This document shows positions 46,444 to 55,931 of a DNA stretch of 64,000 nucleotides, piece after piece. The translations under genes and the position numbers were made by a program. Below the pieces are notes generated by a model that worked only from the letters and a program-made list of their open reading frames with translations, had not been told where the DNA came from and did not search any database. The stretch is from positions 62,001 to 126,000 of the forward strand of contig CAWARM010000013.1 in the NCBI GenBank assembly GCA_963784425.1, given 5' to 3'. Within the stretch, counting starts at the first letter, position 1. Every line of letters starts with the position of its first letter. This DNA is from SHZL01 sp963784425 (GTDB lineage Bacteria > Pseudomonadota > Gammaproteobacteria > Xanthomonadales > SZUA-36).

Positions 46444-47220
46444 TTGAGACAGCAATCACCTGATAAAGCACCGTTCTCCCGTGTTGGCCTTTGGGTTCCG
46501 GCACTCACGGTAATTTTCTGGCTGGCCCTGTCATCGTCCTTGCTGCCTGGCCCGGCTCACGCTGCAACGGACGTGACGGCGACGACCGGTACCATTGATG
46601 GAGAAGTACTGATATCGCGCAAACTGGCTGCGCAACGGATGCGCTTTCGCCTGTACCCCGGCTTCAAGCCTCAACCGCCCCCGCCAGGTCTTGAAAACAC
46701 GGACGATGAACGAACAAATGTTGTCATCTACCTGAAATCCACGCCCGCCATTGCGCCAGTCCAGGCGGGCGGCAATGCACCGCAGGTAAAACAAATGGGC
46801 GAAACGTTCGTGCCGCACGTACTACCGATCGTGAAAGGTACTACGGTCGATTTTCCAAACCAGGACCCGATATTCCATAACGTATTTTCTCTGTCCGGCA
46901 CAAAGTCCTTTGACCTCGGGCGCTACCCGAAGGGCGATTCCAGGTCAGTTACATTCGATCAAACGGGGATCGTCCCGGTATTTTGTCACCTGCACTCCAA
47001 CATGAGCGCCATCGTGCTGGTGCTGGATAACAGCTTCTTTACCACACCCAATGGCGAAGGACGTTACCGGATCGAAAATATTCCGCCGGGGACGTACACC
47101 GTCGTTGGCTGGCACGAGCGCAGCGAGCCGGTTGAGCAGCAGGTGGAGGTGTTACCCGGCCAACCGGTTGAACTGAACATTGTCATACCCATTACAGATG
47201 ATGAACCCTCCGCGCCATAG
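46444..47220 (+). CDS. Cupredoxin-like periplasmic protein (methylamine-utilisation/plastocyanin type)
   Basis: 258 residues starting at TTG 46444, one base after the regulator's stop. It has a signal peptide (WVPALTVIFWLALSSSLL, cleavage near AHA-AT). The middle holds a type-1 copper pattern: His in PIFHNVFSLSG, then VFCHLHSNM, giving Cys, His and Met ligands. The C-terminus (GRYRIENIPPGTYTVVGWHE) is a carboxypeptidase-regulatory/CarbopepD-like fold. It should be a periplasmic copper electron carrier or a copper-sensing protein. It is followed by the outer-membrane protein, which overlaps its end. Confidence 0.82.
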   Translation: MRQQSPDKAPFSRVGLWVPALTVIFWLALSSSLLPGPAHAATDVTATTGTIDGEVLISRKLAAQRMRFRLYPGFKPQPPPPGLENTDDERTNVVIYLKSTPAIAPVQAGGNAPQVKQMGETFVPHVLPIVKGTTVDFPNQDPIFHNVFSLSGTKSFDLGRYPKGDSRSVTFDQTGIVPVFCHLHSNMSAIVLVLDNSFFTTPNGEGRYRIENIPPGTYTVVGWHERSEPVEQQVEVLPGQPVELNIVIPITDDEPSAP

Positions 47221-48394
47221 GAAGTACCCAACAACGGCAACCAGACGTCGGGTCATCTGCTTGTTGGTCTTGCTGTGCAGTTTCGCAGCCCCGCTGGCCA
47301 TGGCCGGAGAGCGGGTGCTGGTCGAAGGCATCCTGGATGCCGAGGTCCACAGGTTCAATGAGTACTCGTTTGCGCCGCTCACAGACGATAGCGAAACGTT
47401 CACCCTTGGCCAACTACAACTCTGGTCAGCCTGGCAAATTTCACCGGGTTTCCAGATGTATGCCCTGGGAGAAATCGCGACAGTTGAGTCGGGAGGGAAT
47501 CGCGCAACGGATTCGGAAATTCAGCAAGCTGCGCTGCGTTATTCCAGTAACTCGGGCAACTCGGGCAATTCTTCTGCGTTCTATTTCATTGAGGCTGGCA
47601 AAATTGTGCCACCCATAGCCACCGCTTCGGAGCGGCGCCTTTCCACCCAGAACCCGCTGATCGGGCAACCCGATTTACTCTATGCTCCGTATCCACTAGG
47701 CGTGCAGGTGGGCGGATCATCGGGTTGGCTCGACTACCGGGCGGCGCTGGTCGATCTGCCGCCGATCGACGCGGAATATTTGCCTTCCGACCCTGGTTCC
47801 GCACTTCGCCCGGATGTGGGGTTTGGCGTAACTCCGCTCACCGGCCTGCGCCTGGGCCTGGCATACACCAAAGGCCCGTACCTGAATAAGCACTTGAGTG
47901 GCGATCTCCCGCCCGGCTCGGACTGGAAAGATTATGACCAGCGCGTCTGGGGCATAGAATTTCAGTTCAGCCGCGGGTACGCGGAGCTCAACAGCGAGTT
48001 GGCTTTCACCCGCTATGACGTTCCGTTCCAAACCGGCGGCACGGATGTCATGGGTTACTTCGCGGAGTTCAAGTACACCCTGACTCCGCGTTTCTACTTC
48101 GCGCTTCGTCTCGATAGAAATGAGTATCCCCTGGTTTACGACGAGGGTATCTCATACTGGTGGACGCGGAAGGTAACGGTGCACGACGTGGAAATCGGCC
48201 TGGGTTATCGCTTCAGTGCGGATACTCAACTCAAGCTGGCATTCAGGCATGACTATGGTGACGAGGCCTATGGTGACGGGGCCTATGCTAGCGAGTACTC
48301 CGGTGCGGTGGAGTTGTACCCGCTGGGTTACTCCCTGTCGCTGCAACTTTCACATCACTTTGATCTCATGTCATGGCTCTTGACCGAACGCTAA
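47198..48394 (+). CDS. Putative outer-membrane beta-barrel protein
   Basis: About 398 residues. ATG 47198 (or 47201) is preferred over 47180; the gene overlaps the previous one by about 20 bases. A signal peptide follows (RRRVICLLVLLCSFAAPLAMA). The mature part consists of alternating strands with frequent aromatic belts (LQLWSAWQISPGFQMYALGE, FYFALRLDRNEYPLVYDE, GYSLSLQLSHHFDLMSWLL), which suggests a barrel of about 12-16 strands. No named family is recognised. In its operon it links the periplasmic copper-type protein and the sensor kinase, so it might admit or bind the sensed compound. Confidence 0.65.
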   Translation: MMNPPRHRKYPTTATRRRVICLLVLLCSFAAPLAMAGERVLVEGILDAEVHRFNEYSFAPLTDDSETFTLGQLQLWSAWQISPGFQMYALGEIATVESGGNRATDSEIQQAALRYSSNSGNSGNSSAFYFIEAGKIVPPIATASERRLSTQNPLIGQPDLLYAPYPLGVQVGGSSGWLDYRAALVDLPPIDAEYLPSDPGSALRPDVGFGVTPLTGLRLGLAYTKGPYLNKHLSGDLPPGSDWKDYDQRVWGIEFQFSRGYAELNSELAFTRYDVPFQTGGTDVMGYFAEFKYTLTPRFYFALRLDRNEYPLVYDEGISYWWTRKVTVHDVEIGLGYRFSADTQLKLAFRHDYGDEAYGDGAYASEYSGAVELYPLGYSLSLQLSHHFDLMSWLLTER

Positions 48395-48437
48395 CGAATC
48401 GAATCAGTCGCCATGAACACATCCGATAAAATACAGG

Positions 48438-50879
48438 ATGCCGCTTCACACGAAGGCGCGGAAAGTCTTCCACCGGATGGTGTCGGGATTTCGCTCCATC
48501 CGGTTAAGCACCAAGGCGATCCTGTTCAATATCGCTTTGACCACTTTTGTCATCACAGCCGTCTTTGTGACCCTGAGTATCGAGATCAGGAACGAGACCA
48601 AGCAACTTCTGCAGGACATACTCAATCGCAGCGAGAAACAGGTCTTGAGTATCCAGGAGGACAACCTTTCGCAGTTGCTTTGGGCTTCATCCCAGATCAG
48701 CAATAATCCGACCCTCCGGGCCGCCATGGAAACCTACCGGCTGGAGCCCACTTTGAAGGTCGAGGTCAGGGCTGAGCTGCTGGCAACAGTGCAGAATGAA
48801 CTGGACAAGATCTGGACCGGACTCAGGCATGACCTGCTTTTCGTCACCAACGAGACCGGAGTGATACTGGCTGCCAATGGCCAAATGAATTCGCAGCCAC
48901 AACCTGGTGAAGATTTTTCCAAACTGCCCGTACTGAATCATGCACTGAATCCCGCAGCAGGTTTTGGAGACCGCAACTTTGGTGTGATCAGCCTGCAGGG
49001 GCAACACTACCTCATTGGCACCCTGCCCATCGAGATGCAAGGATTCGTCATCGGCTCGTTGACGCTGGGCGACCTCATCGATACCAGCTTCCTGCCCAAC
49101 CTCAGGACCTTTTTTGGCGGGGAAACGGTGGTAACCGTGGGCCAACGCAGTATAGCCTCGACCCTGCCCCTGCCTGCCAGCGGCGAGTCTGGCGCCGAAG
49201 CGTTGGCCAGGCTTGGAACTGCGGCCATACAGCCGGACGGGACGGCCCGCTTCGGAGATGAGGACTACCTGGTCACCTGGATGAGCCTGGGCATCGATGA
49301 CTCGGGTGAACCGGTTAACCTCTACCTGCTCCGGTCGCTGACCCAGGCCTTGCAACAGCCCAATGCGAAACTGAAGAACACCCTTGCAACGCAGGCTTTG
49401 TTGGCGATATTGATGGTCGCGCTATTGACCTGGGTGGTTACCAGGACCAGTTTGCGCCCGCTCGGGAGGTTCGTGGCGTTCATGAAAGGCGTTGCGGAAA
49501 CCGGCGATTACTCTCGCCGCTTCCACGGGCGGAAACCCGGTGCAGTGAAACCACCGCAAGGCTTCGAAGACAGGAGGGCAGCTGCAGCGACCGACCTGGC
49601 CAGTAACAATGAACTGGATCTGCTGGTCAACGGGTTTAACAATATGCTGGCCGTAATAGAGGCTCGCGATCAATCCCTGAAGAATGCGCACGCCGGTCTC
49701 GAAGAGGGCGTGCGGGCTTTGAATCAAAAAGAAGAAGAATTGCGGCAATCGCAAAAAATGGAGGCTATTGGGCTGCTTGCCGGAGGCGTGGCCCATGATT
49801 TCAACAACATCCTCATGGTGGTATCCGGATTTTCTGAATTGGCATTGCGCAGCCTGGCTGCGGATCATGAGGCCAGGGGCAGCATTGAAGAAGTACAAAA
49901 GGCCAGCAAAAGCGCTTCCCTGTTGACGCGGCAGCTACTCGCGCTCAGCCGCAAGCAGGTTTTCCGGCCCAAGATCATTAACCTCAACGGCCTGGTCAGC
50001 GAGCTCGAGAACATACTGCGCAGGGTACTCGGTGAATCCATCGAGTTAACCACCCGGCTGAGTGCGGATCTGCATAATGTACTGGCCGATCCGACCCAGA
50101 TAGAACAAGTCCTGCTTAATCTGGCGCTCAATAGCAAAGACGCAATTGGAACCACCGGAAAAATAAGCATTGCAACAGCCAATGCCCCTCAGCATGAAGA
50201 TGTGGCGAATCATCAAGATGCTTTCCTGCAAACACCGCACGTTGTAATCGCCGTGAGAGATAGCGGCTGCGGGATGGATAGTGAAACACAAGCCCGCATG
50301 TTCGAACCGTTCTTTACCACCAAGGAGAAAGGCAAAGGCACCGGCCTTGGATTATCGACCGTGCACGGAATAGTCAAGCAAAGTGGCGGCCACATCCGGG
50401 TTGATAGTAAACCTGGCCAGGGAACCGTGATCAGGATCTACCTTCCTGCGGTGTCGGAGACAATCGAAGAAATCGCGGAGGCCAGGGCCATTGAGTCCAG
50501 TGCCGGCTCAGAAACCATACTGGTAGTAGAGGATGAGCCTGACGTACGCAAGATAGTTTGCCAGTTGTTGACAGAAAGTGGTTACAAGATCCTGGAAGCG
50601 CCCGGCCCGGTCGAAGCGTTGACGATTTTCAAGCAGTACAATGGTCACATTGACCTGCTTTTGACCGATGTCATCATGCCCGTGATGAATGGCCGGGAGT
50701 TGTATGAGCAGATTGCGCTGCTGGACCCCGGCATCAAGATTCTATATATGTCCGGTTACACGGACGGGGTGATTGACGATGGCGGCATTCTGCCGGACGG
50801 CGTCAATTTCTTGCCAAAACCTTTCACGCCTGATGCACTACTGTCGAACGTGCGTAAGGTTCTGGATCGGCGTCAATGA
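48438..50879 (+). CDS. Hybrid sensor histidine kinase with C-terminal receiver
   Basis: 813 residues. A membrane helix at about 28-47, a periplasmic sensor of about 270 residues (including DLLFVTNETGVILAANG, a double-CACHE/PAS-like look), and a second helix at about 318-336 form the input part. A HAMP-like segment and a coiled coil (LEEGVRALNQKEEELRQSQK) lead to the H-box GGVAHDFNN (His453). The ATPase follows with NLALNSKDAI, DSGCGMD and GTGLGLSTVHGIV. A receiver (692-813) carries Asp744 in LLLTDVIMPVMNG. Such NtrB-like kinases with receiver tails often phosphorylate a separate regulator; the OmpR-type regulator upstream is the likely target. Confidence 0.9.
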   Translation: MPLHTKARKVFHRMVSGFRSIRLSTKAILFNIALTTFVITAVFVTLSIEIRNETKQLLQDILNRSEKQVLSIQEDNLSQLLWASSQISNNPTLRAAMETYRLEPTLKVEVRAELLATVQNELDKIWTGLRHDLLFVTNETGVILAANGQMNSQPQPGEDFSKLPVLNHALNPAAGFGDRNFGVISLQGQHYLIGTLPIEMQGFVIGSLTLGDLIDTSFLPNLRTFFGGETVVTVGQRSIASTLPLPASGESGAEALARLGTAAIQPDGTARFGDEDYLVTWMSLGIDDSGEPVNLYLLRSLTQALQQPNAKLKNTLATQALLAILMVALLTWVVTRTSLRPLGRFVAFMKGVAETGDYSRRFHGRKPGAVKPPQGFEDRRAAAATDLASNNELDLLVNGFNNMLAVIEARDQSLKNAHAGLEEGVRALNQKEEELRQSQKMEAIGLLAGGVAHDFNNILMVVSGFSELALRSLAADHEARGSIEEVQKASKSASLLTRQLLALSRKQVFRPKIINLNGLVSELENILRRVLGESIELTTRLSADLHNVLADPTQIEQVLLNLALNSKDAIGTTGKISIATANAPQHEDVANHQDAFLQTPHVVIAVRDSGCGMDSETQARMFEPFFTTKEKGKGTGLGLSTVHGIVKQSGGHIRVDSKPGQGTVIRIYLPAVSETIEEIAEARAIESSAGSETILVVEDEPDVRKIVCQLLTESGYKILEAPGPVEALTIFKQYNGHIDLLLTDVIMPVMNGRELYEQIALLDPGIKILYMSGYTDGVIDDGGILPDGVNFLPKPFTPDALLSNVRKVLDRRQ

Positions 50880-50910
50880 ACCTGAGCAAAATGCCCGACC
50901 AGAAACGAGA

Positions 50911-51649
50911 TCACTCCGAGGCAAGCCGCGCCAGCACACCGCCATCGACGACCATGGATTGACCGGTAATAAACGATGACCGTGCCCCATCCAGTAAAAA
51001 CCCTATCGCACTGGCGATATCGCCTGGCTGGGCCAAACGCTTCAGTGGCGTTTGTGCAATGAGATTTTGCCTGCCCACGGCGGAGTCACCGAAACTGCGT
51101 TTCAAGCCCGCTTCCAGCATGGGGGTATCCACCGCGCCCGGCAAAATAGTGTTCACCCGTATTTTTGACTCCGCCAGTTCCAGCGCGACCGCACGGGTAA
51201 AAGCCAGCAAGCCGCCTTTACTTGCCACGTAGGGCGCCATGCCCGCTGAAGTTGCCATTGAATGCACCGACGAGATATAGACTATGGAGGCATCTCTGCC
51301 GGCCATCAATGGCACCAGAAAGCGGGTCCCCAGGAATGCCGCCGTGAGATTCACCGCCAGGGTTTCATTCCACATCGGCCAACGTTGTTTCGGCAATCGG
51401 TGAACAGGGCTGGACCGCTGCAGTGTGCACGAAGCCGTCCAGGGTATTTTCCTTTCCCAGATCAGGCATGATGACACTGCTCCAGAATGTTTCTTCAACA
51501 ACATTTCCCTGCCAGAATTTTGCCAGCTGGAGTCCAGGTCGGCGGGCGACGACGTCCACGCCATACACTTGCCAGTTTTCATTGGCAAGCATGGCTGCAG
51601 TCGCCTGCCCAATCCCACCACATACACCGCTGATCAATACAGACTTCAA
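50911..51649 (-). pseudogene. Short-chain dehydrogenase/reductase, one frameshift
   Basis: 245 residues after repair, the normal SDR size. The first frame has the cofactor motif ISGVCGGIGQATAA. The second has the active-site Ser and YxxxK in VYISSVHSMAT...APYVASKGG and the C-terminal TGQSMVVDGG. The break is near 51373, where removing one base turns GATGTGGAATG into an in-frame ADWNETLAVN. It starts inside the end of the D-2-hydroxyacid dehydrogenase (51646), so the genes are coupled. Substrate unknown. Confidence 0.86.
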
Positions 51650-52590
51650 GCTCCAGCCTCCAATACCTCAAACAAGTTCTTTATGGTGTTTTCGTGAACC
51701 CTCAGCCAGGCTGCCGGGCTACTGTTCGAATTATGCGGTGCCAGCATCACATTTGACATGCCGATCAGCGGGCTGTCGTGCGGCAGGGGTTCGCGCTCGA
51801 ATACGTCAAGCGCCGCGCCGGCGATCCTGTTGCTACTTAAAGCTTCAATCAACGCTGCTTCCAGAATGATTGGGCCACGGGCCATGTTGATGACAATGCC
51901 CTGCGGTTTCATGTTGCCGAACGCCAGGAAATCCATCAAGTGCAAACTCGTTGGATTCAGGTCGCAGTTCAGGCTTACGAAGTCTGATTGACGCAACAGC
52001 TCATCGCGACTGACCATGCGCACGCCGGTTTCCCTTATGACTGATGGAGGTATTTCAATGATGTCATTGGCCAGCACTTGCATGCCAAAACTGCGGGCCC
52101 GCCTGGCCACGGCACGGCCGATGTTGCCCAATCCTATGATCCCCAGCACGGTTTCATGCAGGGCCCGGCCGGGAATCTTGGCCCAGGTTCCAGACTTCAT
52201 CTGCTGATCCATCCAGGGTAGCTTACGGGCAAAGCTTAATACGTAGCCCATCACCGAATCGGCAACAGGCTCGGTAAATGCGCCAGGTGTATTACGCACT
52301 GCAACACCCAGGCGGCGACACGCATCCAGGTCAAAAGCGTCGATGCCGGTGCCCCATTTGGAAATCACTTTCAGCCGCGGGACGGCCTTTTCCAGCACCC
52401 GCTCACTAAAGCGGTCATCGCCGGCGATCACACCATCGATTTCGCCCACCAGGTCGAATAATTCCTCTTCGGAAAGCCGCTCGTGCACTTCAGGAACCAC
52501 AATCTCCGCCCCGTGCGCCATGAACGTGTCCCGGTAGCCATCAAGCACTGGTAGCATGTAGGGTGCCGAAACAAGGATTCTCCATTTCAT
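51646..52590 (-). CDS. D-2-hydroxyacid dehydrogenase (phosphoglycerate-dehydrogenase-like)
   Basis: 314 residues from ATG 52590 (a second ATG directly before it is also possible). Rossmann motif LGIIGLGNIGRAVA, substrate Arg in VINMARGPII, acid in FEREPL and catalytic His in LAPHNSNSS mark the family. It reduces 2-oxoacids or oxidises D-2-hydroxyacids with NAD. Overlaps both neighbours (ATGATGA with the GT2 gene, ATGA with the SDR), so the three genes form a tight operon that probably makes a sugar or acid side-group for a surface glycan. Confidence 0.88.
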   Translation of the reverse strand: MKWRILVSAPYMLPVLDGYRDTFMAHGAEIVVPEVHERLSEEELFDLVGEIDGVIAGDDRFSERVLEKAVPRLKVISKWGTGIDAFDLDACRRLGVAVRNTPGAFTEPVADSVMGYVLSFARKLPWMDQQMKSGTWAKIPGRALHETVLGIIGLGNIGRAVARRARSFGMQVLANDIIEIPPSVIRETGVRMVSRDELLRQSDFVSLNCDLNPTSLHLMDFLAFGNMKPQGIVINMARGPIILEAALIEALSSNRIAGAALDVFEREPLPHDSPLIGMSNVMLAPHNSNSSPAAWLRVHENTIKNLFEVLEAGA

Positions 52591-53564
52591 CATTCAGTTG
52601 GTTCCTTTCCCTTTTCATGACCCGAGTAATCGATCTTTTCCCTGCCCGGCCCCGCCCGCAATGCTATGTCTGCACTGCTGGCGCCAGCATGAGGATAATA
52701 AAATTTCCGGCGCAATGTTTTACTGACCACGCCGTGTTGGGCATAACCCCGGTACGTCCCCCAGAATTGCATGAGCCTGAAAGAAAAAATCGACGACATG
52801 TTTTGCCAGAACACATCTTGTTGCAAAGCCAGGCAAGCATCAGTGTAGGCGTTTCTAAAGAACATCTTGATAAATTTCATGAATGAGAATTCTTCATGCG
52901 GAAAAATCGCCTTCATGGCGATAGCTTCACGCCGGTAGCGATTCATCACCTGGCTGCGCGTTTCCTGGTGTACGTGCACCACTTCTGCATCTGCCTTGTA
53001 GGCGATGCGAAAACCGGCTGATATCACCTGCCTGGCCCAGGCCAGGTCTTCCAGGCCGGTTAATGTTTCGTCATAGCGAAATCTTTTCCAGACCGACTGG
53101 CGCACGGCGGCGTTGGCGTTGTTGCAGAACGGGTGGTTTTGGTTCATATCCGACTGTTCAGGAAACCAGCGCGCAAATACCTGGCGTTCGGAAAACTTGG
53201 TAGCGTCATTCCCGACTTGCCGGCCATAGACACAGGCAATGCGGTCATCTTCAAATGGGTGTATCAGCTGCTCGATCCAGTCAGCATACAAGGGATATAC
53301 GTGGGCGCTGGCAAAGACCAGGATATCTCCTGCGGCTGCTGCGCAACCTATGTTCAGTGAATGGCCAAAGGAAAAATCGTCTTTGTCGATAGTGAGGATC
53401 CTGGTCGGGTACTGGGCCACGATCGATCGCGTTGCGTCCGTGGAGCCAGAATCAACAACGATAATTTCCGCAATCTCACCGCGCTGCTGCATGATTCCAC
53501 TCAACAGCCGGCCAATGTGGGCTTCTTCGTTATAGCATCGGATAATAACGGAAACTTTTGGCAT
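52590..53564 (-). CDS. Glycosyltransferase family 2
   Basis: 324 residues from ATG 53564 (MPKVSVIIRCYNEEAHIG), the usual GT2 start; the frame continues open upstream but that part is antisense to the acyltransferase gene. It has the GT-A nucleotide-sugar binding run IIVVDSGSTDATRSIV and the acceptor-side LTGLEDLAWARQVI (Glu/Asp base region). Similar enzymes transfer rhamnose or related sugars in O-antigen or capsule synthesis. Donor unknown. It starts the operon GT2-dehydrogenase-SDR and is divergent from the acyltransferase. Confidence 0.9.
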   Translation of the reverse strand: MPKVSVIIRCYNEEAHIGRLLSGIMQQRGEIAEIIVVDSGSTDATRSIVAQYPTRILTIDKDDFSFGHSLNIGCAAAAGDILVFASAHVYPLYADWIEQLIHPFEDDRIACVYGRQVGNDATKFSERQVFARWFPEQSDMNQNHPFCNNANAAVRQSVWKRFRYDETLTGLEDLAWARQVISAGFRIAYKADAEVVHVHQETRSQVMNRYRREAIAMKAIFPHEEFSFMKFIKMFFRNAYTDACLALQQDVFWQNMSSIFSFRLMQFWGTYRGYAQHGVVSKTLRRKFYYPHAGASSADIALRAGPGREKIDYSGHEKGKEPTE

Positions 53565-53658
53565 AAGAACTCTCAGGTCCCTGCGAAAGTCGGAAGATTC
53601 AGCATCTGACGCTTTGCCCCTTGCGACGGCCCGCGTATTTTGAGGTAATGCCGTCACT

Positions 53659-54597
53659 ATGGCAAAAAAACATTTTCTGCTCCCGTCCAGACTGGTTAAC
53701 AAAATGCCGGTGCTGCGCAGGTTCATCTGGATGCTGGAAGCGGTCATTGTCAAATCGCTGGCTGGTCTGATCAGGAGGATGTCGCCCGAGCGCGCGTACG
53801 GATTTACCAGTGCCCTGTTCCGAAACCTTAAACCCGTGCTTCCGTTCACAAAAAAAATCCGCCGCAACTTGTCTATCGCTTTTCCGCACAAGAGCAGGCA
53901 AGAAATAGAACAACTTACGCGTGCCGTGTGCGGAAATCTTGGCCTGGCAGTGGCGGACATGCTGCTGGCCATGCGTATCTGGGCGGAGCGTGACCGGCGT
54001 ATAGAGTTTGTCATGCAGGATGGTATTGATTTTGCCGGCTTCCACGGCCGGCCGGCCGTATTGGTGGACGGGCATATCGGCGCCTGGCTAATCAGCGCTT
54101 TTGTTGCCGCACAATATGGCTTGCACCTCACCGCAGCCTACGCGCCTGAGCAGAACCCTTACCTGAAGGACTATGCCGACAAATTGCGCGCGGCACTGCC
54201 GCTTTCCTTGATTTCCCGCGATGATTGCATGCGGCATCTGAGCAAAGAACTCAAACAGGGACACATGGTGGGTTTGGTCTCCGACGCACGCTTTGACCGT
54301 GGCGCGCCAGTTGATTTTTTTGGCACGCCCATGTGGGCAAATACCGCGGCCGCGCGTCTCGCCGTGCGCTATCAGTGTGATTTGATTCCCGTCCGCACTG
54401 AACGACTGGATGGCCTGAGATTCCGCATTACCGTGGGCAAACCCATCAGGCCTGCTGACCCAGATGCACCTGCGGCTGAACAGGCCAGGCAGATGACCGC
54501 CGAGTTATTCAAGCTTTTCGAAGCGTGGATCCGGGCAGATCCTGCACAATGGATCTGTTTCAGCCGGCGCTGGCCGCCGGAAGCTTATGCAGATTGA
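53659..54597 (+). CDS. LpxL-like lysophospholipid acyltransferase family protein
   Basis: 312 residues of the LpxL/HtrB lipid-A acyltransferase fold: KKIRRNLSIAFPHKSRQEIE, then VLVDGHIGAWLISAFVAA, then LVSDARFDRGAPVDFFG and a tail ending DPAQWICFSRRW. The family normally has H-x4-D/E as the catalytic pair; here the H of GHIGAWL is followed at +5 by Leu, so the acidic residue is missing at the expected place. The protein may have changed function or act through another residue. It sits in a surface-polysaccharide region and ends convergent with the flippase (13-base overlap). Confidence 0.83.
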   Translation: MAKKHFLLPSRLVNKMPVLRRFIWMLEAVIVKSLAGLIRRMSPERAYGFTSALFRNLKPVLPFTKKIRRNLSIAFPHKSRQEIEQLTRAVCGNLGLAVADMLLAMRIWAERDRRIEFVMQDGIDFAGFHGRPAVLVDGHIGAWLISAFVAAQYGLHLTAAYAPEQNPYLKDYADKLRAALPLSLISRDDCMRHLSKELKQGHMVGLVSDARFDRGAPVDFFGTPMWANTAAARLAVRYQCDLIPVRTERLDGLRFRITVGKPIRPADPDAPAAEQARQMTAELFKLFEAWIRADPAQWICFSRRWPPEAYAD

Positions 54598-55931
54598 TGC
54601 GGCAGCAAAGTTGTGTTGCGGATGCTTTTTGCAACCAGCATGCCAATACCAGCCAAAGGTACAATCGCGCCAATGCAGGCTGCGAGGCCTGGGCCGATCA
54701 AACCAAAGATGGGCGTCAAGCTTACAAAAGCCACCAGGTAAATGACCGCACTGATCAGGTGCAAGCGCAGAATTTTTCCGGCATGCCCCACGGCATAACC
54801 TGCAGCACGCAGTATGGTTCCCAGCAGTTCCAGGGTTGCGGCCACCAATATCAAGGTCAGCAGGGGCGCCGCCTCTGCATATGCTGCACCCAGTGCACGG
54901 GAGAACAGGAAACTTCCGCCAAATATCGAGGCGATGGCAATCACCAGGCCTATCGATGCCGAGAGCAACATAGTGCGCAGCAGTAGCGAGGCAAAATCGC
55001 TGCTTTGGCGCACCCACATCCTGACCAGGTCTGGATACAATACCTGCCGCAGCAGTGCGCCTGGCTTGGATAATATCTTGGTCGTTTCATTTGCGAGCCG
55101 CAGGTAGCCAGCACCCGACGGCCCGAGAAAAGTGCCCGCCATCAAGGTGGATATGTATTTCGGCATCATGTCCAGGTTGGATTGCCAGTAGACCACGCTC
55201 ATGAACCCACCCAGCCCCGGAAACCTGCTCTCCCAACCTCTTAGTGAGAAACCTCTGAAGCTTGTTGTTCCGGTCTGGCGCCTGATTTCAACCCACCCCC
55301 GCAGTATCAGCGAGATATTTCCGGCTGCGGTTGCCAGGGCCAGGGCCACCACGAACGTCAACAGGCCGGGCTGCAGCAACAAAGCCAGCAGTACTCCTGC
55401 CAGCCGCAGCACCGGGCCAATCATCAGTTGCAGGCTCAGGGCATCGTAGCGATCAAAAATCCGTAATACGCCTTTGGCGGTACCAAATCCGTAGGTCAGC
55501 AGCACAACGCTATACAGCATGGCCAAAAACGGCAGGCCGTCGTCCCATCCGAGAATTTTTCCGGTCAACGGCGCTGCCGCCATGGCAACGACAGTAGCCA
55601 CTGCCGTGGACGACAGGTCGATAAAACGGGTCAGTCGCAACAATTCCTTGAAGGCCGGCGCATCCTTGGCTTCCAGCAAGGGCACACCGAAGCGGATCAG
55701 GACTTCATATACATTGAAATTGAGCAGTCCACGCACTACCAGCCCATAGGTCTGAACCAGTACGACGATGCCCAGGTCATCGGGTGTCAGCGTCCGTGCC
55801 AGCAGGCCTATCGTGAGCAATTCCAGCAGCGCGGCGACGCCGCGGCCGCGCAGTAATTTGGCGAAATTTTTCGCTGCCCGGCGTACCGGGGAGAGATTTT
55901 CAAATCCCGGAATGTCCTCAGGAGTGGACAT
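54585..55931 (-). CDS. Wzx-like polysaccharide flippase
   Basis: 448 residues from ATG 55931, which overlaps the stop of the sulfotransferase gene (TAATG). About 12-14 hydrophobic helices, including LLELLTIGLLARTLTPDDLGIVVLVQTYG and VSLTPIFGLIGPGLAACIG, match the oligosaccharide flippase (MOP) superfamily that moves lipid-linked repeat units over the inner membrane. It is the last gene of a five-gene polysaccharide operon. Confidence 0.87.
   Translation of the reverse strand: MSTPEDIPGFENLSPVRRAAKNFAKLLRGRGVAALLELLTIGLLARTLTPDDLGIVVLVQTYGLVVRGLLNFNVYEVLIRFGVPLLEAKDAPAFKELLRLTRFIDLSSTAVATVVAMAAAPLTGKILGWDDGLPFLAMLYSVVLLTYGFGTAKGVLRIFDRYDALSLQLMIGPVLRLAGVLLALLLQPGLLTFVVALALATAAGNISLILRGWVEIRRQTGTTSFRGFSLRGWESRFPGLGGFMSVVYWQSNLDMMPKYISTLMAGTFLGPSGAGYLRLANETTKILSKPGALLRQVLYPDLVRMWVRQSSDFASLLLRTMLLSASIGLVIAIASIFGGSFLFSRALGAAYAEAAPLLTLILVAATLELLGTILRAAGYAVGHAGKILRLHLISAVIYLVAFVSLTPIFGLIGPGLAACIGAIVPLAGIGMLVAKSIRNTTLLPHQSA

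Noticed and set aside
53565..54131. N-terminal extension of the GT2 gene
   Set aside because: That part of the frame is antisense to the acyltransferase gene; the GT2 domain begins exactly at ATG 53564.
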